Assembly: GCA_947650365.1 (NCBI GenBank)
Contig: CANTAL010000144.1
Coordinates: 315,001-379,000 of the forward strand
Direction: 5' to 3'
DNA: 64,000 nt
Source: Chamaelirium japonicum
Taxonomy: Eukaryota; Streptophyta; Magnoliopsida; Liliales; Melanthiaceae
Positions 21,985 to 33,705 of this stretch are shown piece after piece (the stretch's first letter is position 1; every line of letters begins with the position of its first letter). The notes under the pieces were generated by a model. That model had not been told where the DNA came from. It did no database searches and was given only the letters and a program-made list of their open reading frames with translations. The translations under genes and the position numbers were made by a program.

Positions 21985-24408
21985 CGAATGAATTAGAAGG
22001 GATCGTACGAATCAATTACAATGGATACATTCGTACGAATCAATTACAATGGATCATACGAATGAATTAGAATAGATCATGCGAATGAATTAGAGTGGAT
22101 CGTACGAATGAATTAGAATGGATACATACTTGCGAATGAATTAGAATGGATCATACAAATGAATTAGAATGGATCGTACGAATGAATAAGAATGGATCGT
22201 ACGAATGAATTAGAATGGATCGCGCGAATGAATTAGAATGGATCGTACGAATGAATTAAAATGGACACAGTTGTGCGAATGAATTAGAATGGATCGTACG
22301 AATGAATTAGAATGGATCGTGCGAATGAATTAGAATGGATCGTGCGAATGAATTAGAATTGATCGTGCGAATGAATTAGAATTGATACATTCATGCGAAT
22401 GAATTAGAACGGATCGTGCGAATGAATTAGAATGGATCGTGCGAATGAATTAGAATGGATCCTATGAATGAATTAGAAAGGATCGTACGAATGAATTAGA
22501 ATAGATTGTACGAATGAATTAGAATGGATACATTTGTGCGAATCAATTAGAATAGAACGTACGAATGAATTAGAATAGATCGTACGAATGAATTAGAATG
22601 GATTGTACGAATGAATTAGAATAGATACATTCATGTGAATGAATTAGAATGGATTGTACGAATAAATTAGAATGGATCGTACGAATGAATTAGAATGGAT
22701 CGTGCGAATGAATTAGAATGGATCGTACGAATGAATTAGAATGAAAACATTCGTGTGAATGAATTAGAATGGATCGTACGAATGAATTAGAATGGATCGT
22801 ACGATGAATTAGAATGGATCGTGCGAATGAATCAGAATGGATCGGGCGAATGAATTAGAATGGATACATTCGTACGAATAAATTAGAATGGATCTTATGA
22901 ATGAATTAGAATGGATTGTACAAATGAATTAGAATAGATCGTACGAATAAATTAGAATGGATTCATTCGTGCGAATGAATTAGAATGGATCGTATGAATA
23001 AATTAGAATGGATCGTACAAATGAATTAGAATGGATCGTACGAATGAATTAGAATGGATCGTGTGAATGATTTATAATGGATCGTACGAATGAATTAGAA
23101 TGGATATATTCGTGCGAATGAATTAGAATGGATCGTGCGAATGAATTAGAATGGATCGTACGAATGAATTAGAATGGATACATTAGTGTGAATGAATTAG
23201 AAATGATCGTATGAATGAATTAGAATGGATCGTACGAATGAATTACAATGGATCGTGCGAATGAATTAGAATAGATCGTATGAACGAATTAGAATAGATA
23301 CATTCCTGCGAATGAATTAGAATGGATCGTATGAATGAATTCGAATGGATCGTATGAATGAATAAGAATGGATCGTGCGAATGAATTAGAATGGATCGTA
23401 CGAATGAATTAGAATGGATACATTCGTGAGAATGAATTAGAATGGATCGTACGAATGAAATTAGAATCGATCGAACGTATGAATTAGAATGGATCGTGCG
23501 AATGAATTAGAATGGATCGTACGAATAAATTAGAATAGATACATTCGTGCGATTGAATTAGAATGGATCGTACGAATGAATTAGAATTGATCGTACGAAT
23601 GAATTAGAATGGTTCGTACGAATGAATTAGAATGGATACATTCGTGCGAATGAATTAGAATGGATCGTGCGAATGAATTAGAATGGATCGTGCGAATGAA
23701 TTAGAATGGATCGTACGAATGAATTAGAATGGATCGTGCGAATGAATTAGAATGGATCGTACGAATGAATTAGAATGGATACATTCGTGCGAATGAATTA
23801 GAATGGATCGTACGAATGAATTAGAATGGATCGTACAAATGAATTAGAATGGATCGTGCGAATGAATTAGAAAGGATACATTCATGCGAATGAATTAGAA
23901 TGGATCATAAGAATGAGTTAGAATGGATCGTACAAATGAATTAAAATGGATTGTGCGAATGAATTAGAATGGATCGTACAAATATATTACAATGGATACA
24001 TTTGTGCGAATGAATTAGAATGATTCGTACGAATGAATTAGAATGGATCGTACGAATGAATTAGAATAGATCGTGCGAATGAATTAGAGTGGATCGTATG
24101 AATAAATTAGAATGGATACATTCGTGCGAATGAATTAGAATGGATCGTACGAATGAATTAGAATGGATCGTACGAATGAATTAGAATGGATCATGCGAAT
24201 GAATTAGAATGGATCGTGCGAATGAATTAGAAAGGATCGTACGAATGAATTAGAATGGATACATTCGTGCGAATGAATTAGAATGGATTGTGCGAATGAA
24301 TTAGAATGGATCGTGCAAATGAATTAGAATGGATCATACAAATGAATTACAATGGATCGTACGAACGAATTAGAATGGATCGTACAAATGAATTAGAATG
24401 GATACATT
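21985..24408 (+). repeat. satellite block 1, 23/28-bp monomers, single orientation
   Basis: About 100 head-to-tail monomers of GAATGAATTAGAATGGAT followed by CGTAC or CGTGC (23 bp). A 28-bp variant inserts ACATT between GGAT and CGTGC. Starts of GATACATT in the second half are at 23635, 23778, 23875, 23995, 24115, 24258 and 24401, giving spacings of 143, 97, 120, 120, 143 and 143, that is one 28-mer plus three to five 23-mers. No strand switch is seen. It is bounded by LTR C on the left and TGTAATGACCGACAC on the right. Non-coding. Confidence 0.97.
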
Positions 24409-26756
24409 TGTAATGACCGACACACCAGGATGTTTTGCTAAGAACAACTCAATTATTATAATATTATTTTAATGGTGATGCTGCTAGTCGTACTTGAGCG
24501 AGACCGGGCAATGGGTTCCAAGTCTGGATCACGAGGCGATATTGGAGGTATGGCATTCATAGCATCCGCAATGTGCACGTATATAATTGCAGGGCATGCG
24601 TGATGATTCATAATTAATATAGTTAAATTAATAAAATGGGTTAAGTGGTGCGTCGAACGGACTCGAGGGAATTCGTGTGCTGGTAAGTCGTGACCGGGTT
24701 CAAGTACGAGTAGTTCGACCCCCAGATGCATCCCCATGAATCCCAATTTTTCCGATCATGAATTAGACCAACCATTCCTCCCCCTCTCCTTGCATGGTCA
24801 GCGAACCACAGCTGTCTGATTATCATTAGGTGTTAGAAAAAAAAAAAAATCATCAATCAAAATCAAAATAAAAAACCCAATACCCAAACCCGATACCCAA
24901 ACCCGAACCTAACCCAACCCAACCCACCAGCCGACCTCTCTCTCTCTCTCTCTCTCTCTCAGTCGTTCACCCTCACCATCCCCTCCATCTCTCTCTCCCC
25001 TCACCTCTCCCTCACTTGTTCTTCTCTCCCCTCACCCAATCCCCTGAATTCCGGCCCCCGGATCTGCTGTACCCGACTGCCGCCCCCATCCTCCCTTTAA
25101 AATCTAGATCTGAACCCCCCTCCCCACTCCGACGCCCTCACCATCCCGACCCTCTCTCCCGTCACTACCCCTTCTCCCTCCCCCACTCCATCTCTGCTAT
25201 TCCCTCACCTTGAATCCCCTAAAACCCGGCTCCCCCTGATCTCTTCGTACTCGGCCGCTGCACCTCCTCCCTTTAAAATCCCGACCCCCTTTCCCTCTCC
25301 TCGGTCCGAACCCCTCAACCCCTCCGATCTCTCACCCCTCTCCTCTCTGATTTGTCCCTCCCTCCATCCGATCCCTCTTTCTCCCTCCCGATCTCCCCAT
25401 CTCTCCTCTTTCCATTGATCTCTCTCTCACTTTCTCTCCGACCTCTCTTCTTTTTGATGTCCGCATGCAGCCGGCCGGGACAGGCAACCGGTGCCGGAGA
25501 AGGACAATCGGCTGAAGAGGTGCAGTCGGCCGGAGTGAGGAACCCGATCAGGTTAGCCCCTCCTCTCACCTCCCCTATTTTTAGTTTTTCTTATTTCTTT
25601 TTCGTTTTGGGTGTCAAGATGGTGGCCGACGCCTCCTTGCCCATTTTCCCCCTTTCGCACAGCCATGGTTACTAGCCATGTGGCTGGCGATTGTTGAGGC
25701 GCGACCAATCCATGACCAGGCCCCTTTGGGTCGACGACCACTTGCCACAAGCCAGCCCCCCTTTCACCCTCTTGTTGCCGCTACGACTGTCGTCGACCGT
25801 GTGTCCGACGACAGAGCATCTGGCGGTGCCCAGCCATCGACCAAGCACCAATGACTACACCAGCCATGGATGACCCCTCTGAGGGTGATTAATCACAACA
25901 ACACCCCATCCCTTTTTCTTATATTATTGTTATGGCTTCCGACCAACCCGCCAAGCATTACCCGACCACCTGAACAAACCCTTTACCTTATCGTTCATGT
26001 TGTGGGTACCATCGCCCGAGACGCCGACGACCGGTATCCAATGGTTGTTTTAGATCGTAATCGTCAACCCATTTGAACCCTTGATCATGCTTTTCCGGGT
26101 TATGCAATTCAGTCAACCATTGTTGACCAATGGCACAATGACAGTTGTTACCTCATTTGACTATGGCGTGTAAATCATTGTGCTATGCAAGACAGTGTGC
26201 TACCCAGTGGCTATTCACCAAAACCTGGAATCCGACCGGGTTGGGCCTAGTACAAAATTAGTGGTGTGCCGAGTCTAGACTCGATAAGGTCCTTGATCAG
26301 AGATGAACAAACTAGTCGTATCCACATCCTAGCCTAAGGCCGTTTTGGGTGGTTGATGAATCGAACCCCCGACCTAGTCTTTTCCATCCTTTAGAGACCC
26401 ATCAACTATAAGATTTTAATACATGCCTGAATGACTCAATTGTCAGACCCTGACCGTGATGATTCAGTTAGAGGCGGAGCGGAGGTCTACTAGCAGGAAC
26501 ATCTATTTGGACAAATTAGCAGCATCGATTGCATCTCATAAAATCTAAGGCAAGTATTCACTTGCTCTGAGGCTATTTTCGATTAAGTCTTTCATACCGC
26601 TATTTTGTGATTTTCTATATATGATTCTTGTATATTATATATCATTAATCATGATTAGAGTATTGGTTAGTATTGGACAATAGTGGAATGTTGGCTTTGA
26701 TATTTTAGGTAGAATTGTATGTCATGTAGTTTCTAACGTAGTTAAGAAGGATCGTT
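24409..26756 (+). mobile_element. 2.3-kb non-satellite insert, possible truncated LTR
   Basis: It starts TGTAATGACCGACACACCAG within a 28-mer, a start typical of some plant Ty3/gypsy chromovirus LTRs. An ACCCAAACCC-rich stretch (about 24880-24930) and a CT-rich stretch (24936-25460) are followed by GC-rich sequence to about 25870. AT-rich sequence to 26756 includes GGCAAGTATTCACTTGCTCT near 26550, which looks like an LTR 3' part. No matching LTR end, target duplication, primer site or coding domain is seen, and satellite resumes on the other strand. Alternatives are low-copy DNA or another transposon. ORFs at 25016, 25352 and 25870 lack domains. Confidence 0.35.
24936..24960. repeat. (CT)n microsatellite
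   Basis: Pure CT run of about 25 bp inside a longer pyrimidine-rich tract that extends to about 25460. Confidence 0.9.
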
Positions 26757-28424
26757 GCTTATCCATTCTAATTCATACGTACGATCCATTCTAATTCATT
26801 TATACGATCCAATCTAATTCATTCATACAATCCATTCTAATTCATTCGCACGAATGTAGGATCCATTCTTACTCATTCGTACGATCCATTCTAATTCATT
26901 CGTACGAATGTATCCATTCGTACGAATAAATTAGAATGGATCGTACGAATGAATTAGAATAGATTGTGCGAATGAATTAGAATAGATCGTACGAATGAAT
27001 TAGAATAGATTGTGCGAATGAATTAGAATGGATTGTACGAATGAATTAGAATAGAATGGATCATGCATCGTACGAATGAATTAGAATGGATCGTATTAAT
27101 GAATTAGAATGGATCGTGCGAATGAATTAGAATGGATCGTACGAATGAATTAGAATGGATCGTATGAATGAATTAGAATGGATACATACGAATGAATTAG
27201 AATGGATCATATGAATGAATTAGATTGGATCATATGAATGAATTAGAATGGATCGTGCGTCGTACGAATGAATTAGAATGGATCGTGCGAATGAATTAGA
27301 ATGGATCGTACGAATGAATTAGAATGGATCGTACGAATGAATTAGATTGGATCGTATGAATGAATTAGAATGGATCGTGCGAATGAATTAGAATGGATCG
27401 TACGAATGAATAAGAATGGATCGTATGAATGAATTAGAATGGATTGTACAAAGGAATTAGAATGGATCATACGAATGAAATATAATAGGTCGTACAAAGG
27501 AATTAGAATGGATCGTACGAAGGAATTAGAATGGATCGTACGAATGAATTAGAATGGATACATTCGTACAATCCATTCTAATTCATTCGTACGATCCATT
27601 CTAATTCATTCGTATGATTCATTCATATGATCCATTCTAATTCATTCGTACGAATGTATCCACTCTAATTCATTCATACGATCCCTAATTCATTCGTACG
27701 ATCAATTCTAATTCCTTCATACGATCCATTCTAATTCATTCATGCGATCCATTCTAAATCATTCGTACGATCCATTCTAATTCATTCGCACGATCCATTC
27801 TAATTCATTCATATGATCCATTCTAATTCTTTCGCACGAATGTATCCATTCTAATTCATTCGCACGAATGTATCTATTCTAATTCATTCGTACGATCCAT
27901 TCTAATTCATTTGCATGAATGTATCCATTCTAATTCATTTGTACGATCCATTCTAATTCCTTCGTACCGTACGATCCATTCTAATTCCTTCGTACGATCC
28001 ATTCTATTTCATTTGTATGATCCATTCTAATTCCTTCGTAAAATCCATTCTATTTCATTCGTACGATCCATTCTTACTCATTCGTACGATCCATTCTAAT
28101 TCATTAGCATGAATGTATCCATTCTAATTCATTCGTACGATCCATTCTAATTCATTCATACGATCCATTCTAATTCATTCGTACAATCCATTCTATTTCA
28201 TTCGTACGATCCATTCTTACTCATTCGTATGATCCATTCTAATTCATTTGCACATGCGAATGAATTAGAATGGATCGTACGAATGAATTAGAATGGATCG
28301 TACGAATGAATTAGAATGGATACATTCGTGCGAATGAATTAGAATGGATCGTACGAATGAGTAAGAATGGATCGTACGAATGAAAGAGAATGGATTGTAC
28401 GAATGAATTAGAATGGATCGTACG
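26757..28424. repeat. satellite block 2 with strand switches
   Basis: Same 23/28-bp family. Approximate orientation runs are minus 26757-26912, plus 26913-27562, minus 27563-28252 and plus 28253-28424. The switch near 27550 reads GGATACATTCGTACAATCC, a junction seen again near 46753 and 50472. The run near 26770-26850 carries a private variant series (CATACGTACGATCC, then TTTATACGATCCAATC) also found near 40500, 47480 and 60635. The block is interrupted by the Tat-like element at 28430. Confidence 0.95.
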
Positions 28425-28429
28425 AGCAC

Positions 28430-29276
28430 TGTGGGGGAAAATCTTCGTGCCGACCCGAAGACGTCGCAGCACCAGTCAATTGAAGTTCGAGTTGAAGAGA
28501 TCGTTGTTCGATCTATCGATTGGAATTGCAGCTTTTGATATGTAAATAGAGAGATGCAATCAGAGAAAGTGTTGACACGAGAAGTGATCTCGGAGTTCAG
28601 CCGAAGCCTACGTCTCCGTGCTATAGGGAGCAACCCGAATTCACTAACACTTGTATTGAAGTGATCTCGACAGGCCGAGTATCACTGAAGTCGATCTAAT
28701 CTCTTCAAAGGAGAGAAGAAGATCTAAGAGAGGTGGAAGATGGAAAGCTGAGAAATTCCAGAGCTCTGGATTCTGAAAATCAGATCTCAGAGTTGAAATC
28801 AGAAATTTCGGATCCCTTTACATTCGAAGTCTCTGCTATTTATAGGATTCTCTAGTGGTAAATGGTGGTTTCTGCTGCAGCATCTGGGGATCCTCCAGGT
28901 AAAGCTGGCGGGCCACGCTACCGTCTTCTGGGGGATTCCACAGGCTCGTGGTCCCACCAGGCAGGGCCGGTGGGTCCCGCGGTGGTCCTCGTGGGCCTAC
29001 CAGGCAGGGCCGGTGGGTCCCGCGGTGGTCCTCGTGGGCCCACCAGGCAGGGCCGGTGGGTCCCGTGGTAGTCCTCGTGGGCCCACCAGGCAGGGCCGGT
29101 GGGTCCCGCGGTGGTCCTCGTGGGCCCACCAGGCAGGGCCGGTGGGTCCCGCGGTGGTCCTCGTGGGCCCACCAGGCAGGGCCGGTGGGTCCCGCGGTAG
29201 TCCTCGTGGGCCCACCAGGCAGGGCCGGTGGGTCCCGTGATAGTTTGGTAAACTTCTGCCAAAATTTGCACCCACA
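28430..29276 (-). repeat. 3' LTR of the Tat-like element (847 bp)
   Basis: Plus-strand ends are TGTGGGGGAAAATC and TTGCACCCACA. A minus-strand TATA box, CTATAAATAG, lies at 28836-28845; U3 is therefore 28846-29276 and includes seven 43-bp repeat starts (28965, then every 43 bp to 29223). The GPP-rich and GPTGPAW-rich ORFs in this LTR are translations of the repeat in several frames. Confidence 0.95.
28965..29237. repeat. 43-bp tandem repeats in U3, about 6.3 copies
   Basis: GC-rich unit beginning GGCCGGTGGGTCCCG and ending GGGCCCACCAGGCAG. Copies differ mainly by CGGTGG versus TGGTAG and similar changes. The array lies upstream of the element's TATA box, where enhancer repeats are often found; that function is inference. 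Confidence 0.95.
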
Positions 29277-29279
29277 GTT

Positions 29280-29290
29280 ACCCCCTCCAA
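29280..29290 (-). promoter_or_regulatory. polypurine tract of the Tat-like element
   Basis: On the minus strand TTGGAGGGGGTAAC precedes the LTR start TGTGGGTGC. Confidence 0.85.
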
Positions 29291-29384
29291 GTTAGCTAGA
29301 GTTCGTTCTGGCTGGCTTGGATTTGGTGCAAAAAACAGCAACCCCCTGTCGCAAAAGGCACGAAGAAGCATGTCGAATGTTAGC

Positions 29385-30180
29385 ATAAAAAAGACTGATC
29401 GGTCAATTTTGACCGATCGGTCAAATTTGACCGATCGGTTAATTTTGACCGATCGGTTAAATTTGACCGATCGGTCAATTTTGACCGATCGGTCGAATTC
29501 AACCGGTCAAGGTTGGAGTGATCGGTCAAAAAATAGAGTTTTTGACCGATCTAGTAGAAAATTGACCGATCGGTTGATTTTGACTGATCGGTCAATTTTG
29601 ACTGATCGGTCAAATTTGACCGATAGGTTAAATTTGACTGATCGATCAATTTTGATCGATCGGTCGAATTCAACCGATCAAGGTTGGAGTGATCGGTCAA
29701 AAAACAAAGTTTTTTGACCGATCCAGTAGAAAATCGACCGATCGGTTGATTTTGACCGATCGGTCAAGTTTGACCGATCGGCTAAAATCAGCCGGTCAAG
29801 GTTCTGGTGATCGGCAAAAAACATAAGTTTTTTGCCTGATCTAGTAGAAAATCGACCGATCGGCTGATTTTGACCGATCGGTCAAGTTTGACCGATCGGC
29901 TAAAATCAGCCGGTCAAGGTTTGGGTGATCTGGCAAAAAACCACGTTTTTTGCCAGATTCAGTAGAAAATTGATCGATCGGTCAATTTTGACCGATCGAT
30001 CAAGTTTGACCGATCGGTCAAATTTGACCGATCGGCGAAAATAAGCCGGTCTAGGTGATCGGTCGAAAATGATCTGTCAGAGTGATCGATCGAATTGATC
30101 GGTCGAGTTGATCGGTCGAATTTGACCGATCGGTCGAACTTGACCGATCGGTCTATGTGATCGGTCAAATTTGACAGATC
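29385..30180. repeat. palindromic 18-mer array with embedded 118-bp units
   Basis: Dominant unit TTTTGACCGATCGGTCAA (18 bp), which contains the perfect palindrome TGACCGATCGGTCA. Longer units are marked by AGTAGAAAA at 29553, 29725, 29843 and 29961: spacings 172, 118 and 118, and 172 equals 118 plus three 18-mers. Short ORFs with DRSILTDRSNLT repeats result from an 18-bp period being a multiple of three. Confidence 0.92.
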
Positions 30181-30359
30181 AACGGAAGACCCTCTGCTAG
30201 GGTCGCGGACTCAATCGCCTGCCTCTAATACTGATGGATTAGATCGAAGAGGGGAGGATGGCCTCAACCCATGTTTGTTGCATTTTGAGGATGCTGGAAT
30301 TGAAGGTTTGGTTAAAAGTTAAAGATTGGTACGAGAAGCCAATCGGGTGTAGATCACCG
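30181..30359. other. spacer between the two GATCGG arrays
   Basis: Mixed sequence without the 18-mer; no gene seen. The start of the minus-strand HPIGDLHPI ORF reaches into it. Confidence 0.4.
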
Positions 30360-31010
30360 TTCGGGAGAATTTCACCGATCGGGTGAATTTCACCGATCGG
30401 GAGGTGGTCACTGATCGGGTGCAGATTGACGATCGGGAGGAGGTTACTGATCGGGTGCAAATCGCCGATCATGAGCAGGTCGCTGATCGGGTGCAAATCG
30501 CCGATCGGGTGCAAATCGCCGATCATGATGAGGTTGCTGATCGGGTGCAAATCGCCGATCGGGTGCATTTCGCCGATCGGGTGAATTTCACCGATCGGGT
30601 GAAATTCACCGATCGGACAAAAACAACCGGTCAAGAAATGGTTGATCGGTCGGAAATGCACTCCTAGCCCCAAATCCAATGGATTTCTGGCCGATCAGAT
30701 GGAGGACGATCGGGAGAAATTCACCGATCGGACAAAAACAGCCGGTCAAAAAATGATTGATCGGTCGAATATCCACGTTTGGCTCCAGATCTAGGGTGTT
30801 TTTCGCCGATCAGATGGAAAACGAAGGGGAAGAAGGGGGTCGAGGTTCGCCGATCGGGCGAATTTGACCGATCGATCAAATTTGACCGATCGGGCAAATT
30901 CGACCGATCGGAGCACCGATCGGGTGATTTTGCACTAAATTTGGAGAAAAACCCTCTTTTTGACCGATCGCTGAAACCTTGACCGGCTGAATATGCCCGA
31001 TCGGTCGCCG
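30360..31010. repeat. second 18-mer family, GATCGGGTGCAAATCGCC
   Basis: About a dozen 18-bp units at 30376-30620 (GATCGGGTG plus AATTTCACC, CAAATCGCC or similar), then a looser part to about 31010 with CCGATCGGNC words. A pair of longer homologous segments (GATCGG-GGAAATGCACTCC near 30645 and GATCGGTCGAATATCCACG near 30760) repeats within it. Hexapeptide ORFs exist on both strands (DRVQIA on plus, HPIGDL on minus) and are forced by the period. Confidence 0.88.
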
Positions 31011-32000
31011 GCTGCCGGTCTGAGGCGGAGTTGGCATTGTTGGTGAAGATGGGGACGCTACAGCTGGCTCGATCGGGTGTGTGTTACCGATTGGAGTCGA
31101 GGGTGGCGTAGAGGTGACCGCTGCCGGACCCGCGACCTGCAGCCGCTTGGAGAGGAGGAGAGAGTGCTCGTGCTTGTAGGACGCCGGAGCAGAGAGGGTT
31201 CTGCAGTCACGGGGCCGGGGGATCACAAGTCACGGGTTGTGACTGCTCAAACCCCACTGTGCAGTCACGGGTTGTGACTGCCCAAAACTTTACAAGGGCT
31301 GCTCTGACTTCACTGCTCAGTCACGGGCTCCCACTGCTGCCATACTTTTTTGAATGCATAAATGCTGGCCGTTGGATCAGGTCAGTGGGCTGTGATCGAT
31401 CGCCATACAGAATGAGGCTCTTCACTGTGCAGTCACGGGCTCTCACCGCTGACTCACTTTTGTGAATGGATAAATGCTGGCCGTTGATCTCATGTGCTTT
31501 GAAGCTGAGGTTCACAATGAACCGAACGTGAGTCACGGGTTCCCAACGGAGGTCGTAGTGGGTAGCAGCAAACGTGAGTCACGGGCTCACAGTGAGTCAA
31601 ATGAAAGTTGAGGTTTCATTGGCGAATCCTGGCCACTGATTTTGTTTCCAACGGAGGTCGTACGCTGTGATGTGGGTATCCGGTTTTAGAGAGAGAAAGA
31701 AGAGGTGGAGTGCTGGGTGGATCGATGCACATGCATGCATGCATGCATGGAAGTTCCATGCATGATGGAAGGGAAGGCTGTGATAGCTTGATGCAATGAA
31801 GGCTGTGATGGCATTGTTGTTGTGATGGCATTGATGCACAAATGATGGCATTGTTGCTGTGATGGCATTGATTATGGCCGTTGATTCACACCTTTGATGT
31901 TTGCTTCAAAGGTCAAAAGTTGACAACCCAGGTGAAGGCCATGTAAACGTTTGGTGTATATACCACGCGTGCTCCCAACCTGACACGCTATGGTCGTTTG
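31011..32000. other. interior with GTCACGGG repeats and (GCAT)n
   Basis: GTCACGGG occurs about seven times between 31206 and 31580, often as CAGTCACGGGTTGTGACTG, a hairpin-forming form. A (GCAT)n run is at 31727-31749, and GTGATGGCATTG is repeated about four times at 31804-31870. Overlapping ORFs on both strands are low-complexity. No gag or pol domain is recognised. Confidence 0.7.
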
Positions 32001-33207
32001 ATTTGAATTATTCTTGATCAAACACCATACAACCAAAAGGTATTTCAAATGGACTGAACACCCAGATCGGTCAAGTGGGATTTCTTCTTTCTAGTTGGAG
32101 GAATCTTCTGTACTGAAATTGGGTCCCGCAACCAATGCGAATCCCGCTCGTTGATGACATGCTACCGGGATTGTGGAATTAATAGACCAAGCTCCCATCA
32201 TTTGCGAGCATGGATAATGTCCGTTAATGTAGCGCTCTTGGATGTTGTGATAAGATCCCTATCACAGTTGTTGGTGCCTGCTAACTTTAGGAAAGCAATT
32301 GAATGTTTGGGTGTTCTGAATAGAATTCGAATGTCTTGCTACTGAATAGTGTTGAGGTCACGAGCAAAGACTTCGATTGAATGCCGAGACTCAGGTTTCG
32401 GACTTTGCTACCACGTGCCAAGGTTGCAAGCTTGGACTTTCGATCAAATGCCAAGATGTCGGTCTCGGACTTTGCTACCAAATACTAGGACTAAATTTGG
32501 ACTTTGTTCGAATGCTGCGGTTCATGCCTCAGACTTTGCCCTTGTTTGGTTGATGAGTCTTCGTCTATAAGTTTTTGAACCTTCAAGCATTTTGTAATGC
32601 CAAAAGTTGTTGGAGGATTGCTTCTTCTATCTCCTCAATTGACAGGAGTTGGGCTGCAACGTTCTCTCAACTAATTTTGGAGCGTGGAGCACATGTCTTT
32701 GTATGTTGATGCTGGCTATAGAAGATTGTAGATTCACTCCCTCATCGGTGGTGGACTTCCAGAACGCGTCTTCCTCGAGCATGAGAGCGCGTGATGCTTT
32801 CTTATAAGTGTCGAGTGGTAGAAGTCTTCTGTAGTGACTTGGTAAGTTTAAGGGATGTCCTGCCTTTGGAGCGACGTTGGCTGAATGCTGCAGAACGCGT
32901 TGGACCTTGATCTTCATGTCGAGATGTGTTGGGGCTAAGAGCTTGGTGCTTTGTTAGGGTGCCGAGAGCAGGTCTCGGATTTTGGACTTGCTGAGTGCTG
33001 AGGCGATGGTCGCTTCGGACTTTGTCTGCGAGCACCGGAGCTCTCTATCTGAGTTCGTTAGGTGTCAAGACGGTGTAGAGCATCTTGAACTTTTCATTCG
33101 AGTGCTGAGGCTTGTCTTTGGACTTTGCTGCACGTCGAGGCAGCGAAGGTGCCTCGGATTATGTATCTGAGTATTGATATTCTGAATAGAATAGAATGAT
33201 TGAATAG
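32001..33207. other. interior with degenerate TCGGACTTTG repeats
   Basis: Loose repeats built on TCGGACTTTGCT and GAATGCCGAGAC (for example 32380-32540, 32950-33170). No retroviral domain is recognised in either strand; ORFs are under 100 codons and have no motif. It is probably untranslated sequence of the element. Confidence 0.6.
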
Positions 33208-33705
33208 GTTTAACATTTGCACATAAGGGGTCGTGTCGCAACACGAGGCCCCAAACTTGTTAACAACCTGGTAGCTTTAAATTGAGAGTTGTGCTGCTTC
33301 ACAACCCGAAACCGTTTAACATTTGTACGTAAAGGGTCGTGTCGCAACACGAGGCCCTAAACTTGCTAAACGACCTGGTAGTTTGAAATTGAGAGTTGTG
33401 CTGTTTCACAACCCGAAACCGTTTAACATTTGCACGTAAAGGGTCGTGTCGCAACACGAGGCCCTAAACTTGTTAAACGACCTGGTAGCTTGAAATTGAG
33501 AGTTGTGCTGTTTCACAACCCGAAACCGTTTAACATTTGCACGTAAAGGGTCGTGTCGCAACACGAGGCCCTAAACTTGTTAAACGACCTGGTAGCTTGA
33601 AATTGAGAGTTGTGCTGTTTCACAACCCGAAACTGTTTAACATTTGCACGTAAAGGGTCGTGTCGCAACACGAGGCCCTAAACTTGTTAAACGACCTGGT
33701 AGCTT
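33208..33705. repeat. 107-bp tandem repeat, about 4.7 copies
   Basis: Unit starts GTTTAACATTTG at 33208, 33314, 33421, 33528 and 33635. Each unit carries two possible hairpins, CGTGTCGCAACACG and GTTGTGCTGTTTCACAAC. Copies 2-5 are nearly identical. Tandem repeats in untranslated parts are a known trait of Tat/Ogre elements. Confidence 0.95.

Noticed and set aside
4175-21989. Target duplication framing the whole minus-strand nest
   Set aside because: CAAAC on the left and CGAAT on the right do not match, and the right flank is satellite while the left is not.
21985-24408. CRISPR-like array of 23-bp repeats
   Set aside because: No unique spacers: repeats are directly adjacent, and the context is a plant genome.
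24880-24930. Telomere-like ACCCAAACCC and AACCCAACCC words
   Set aside because: Not the plant CCCTAAA repeat; short and irregular.
30239-30679. Hexapeptide-repeat proteins (DRVQIA on plus, HPIGDL on minus)
   Set aside because: An 18-bp repeat without stops gives a periodic ORF on both strands by necessity; no domain or start context supports translation.
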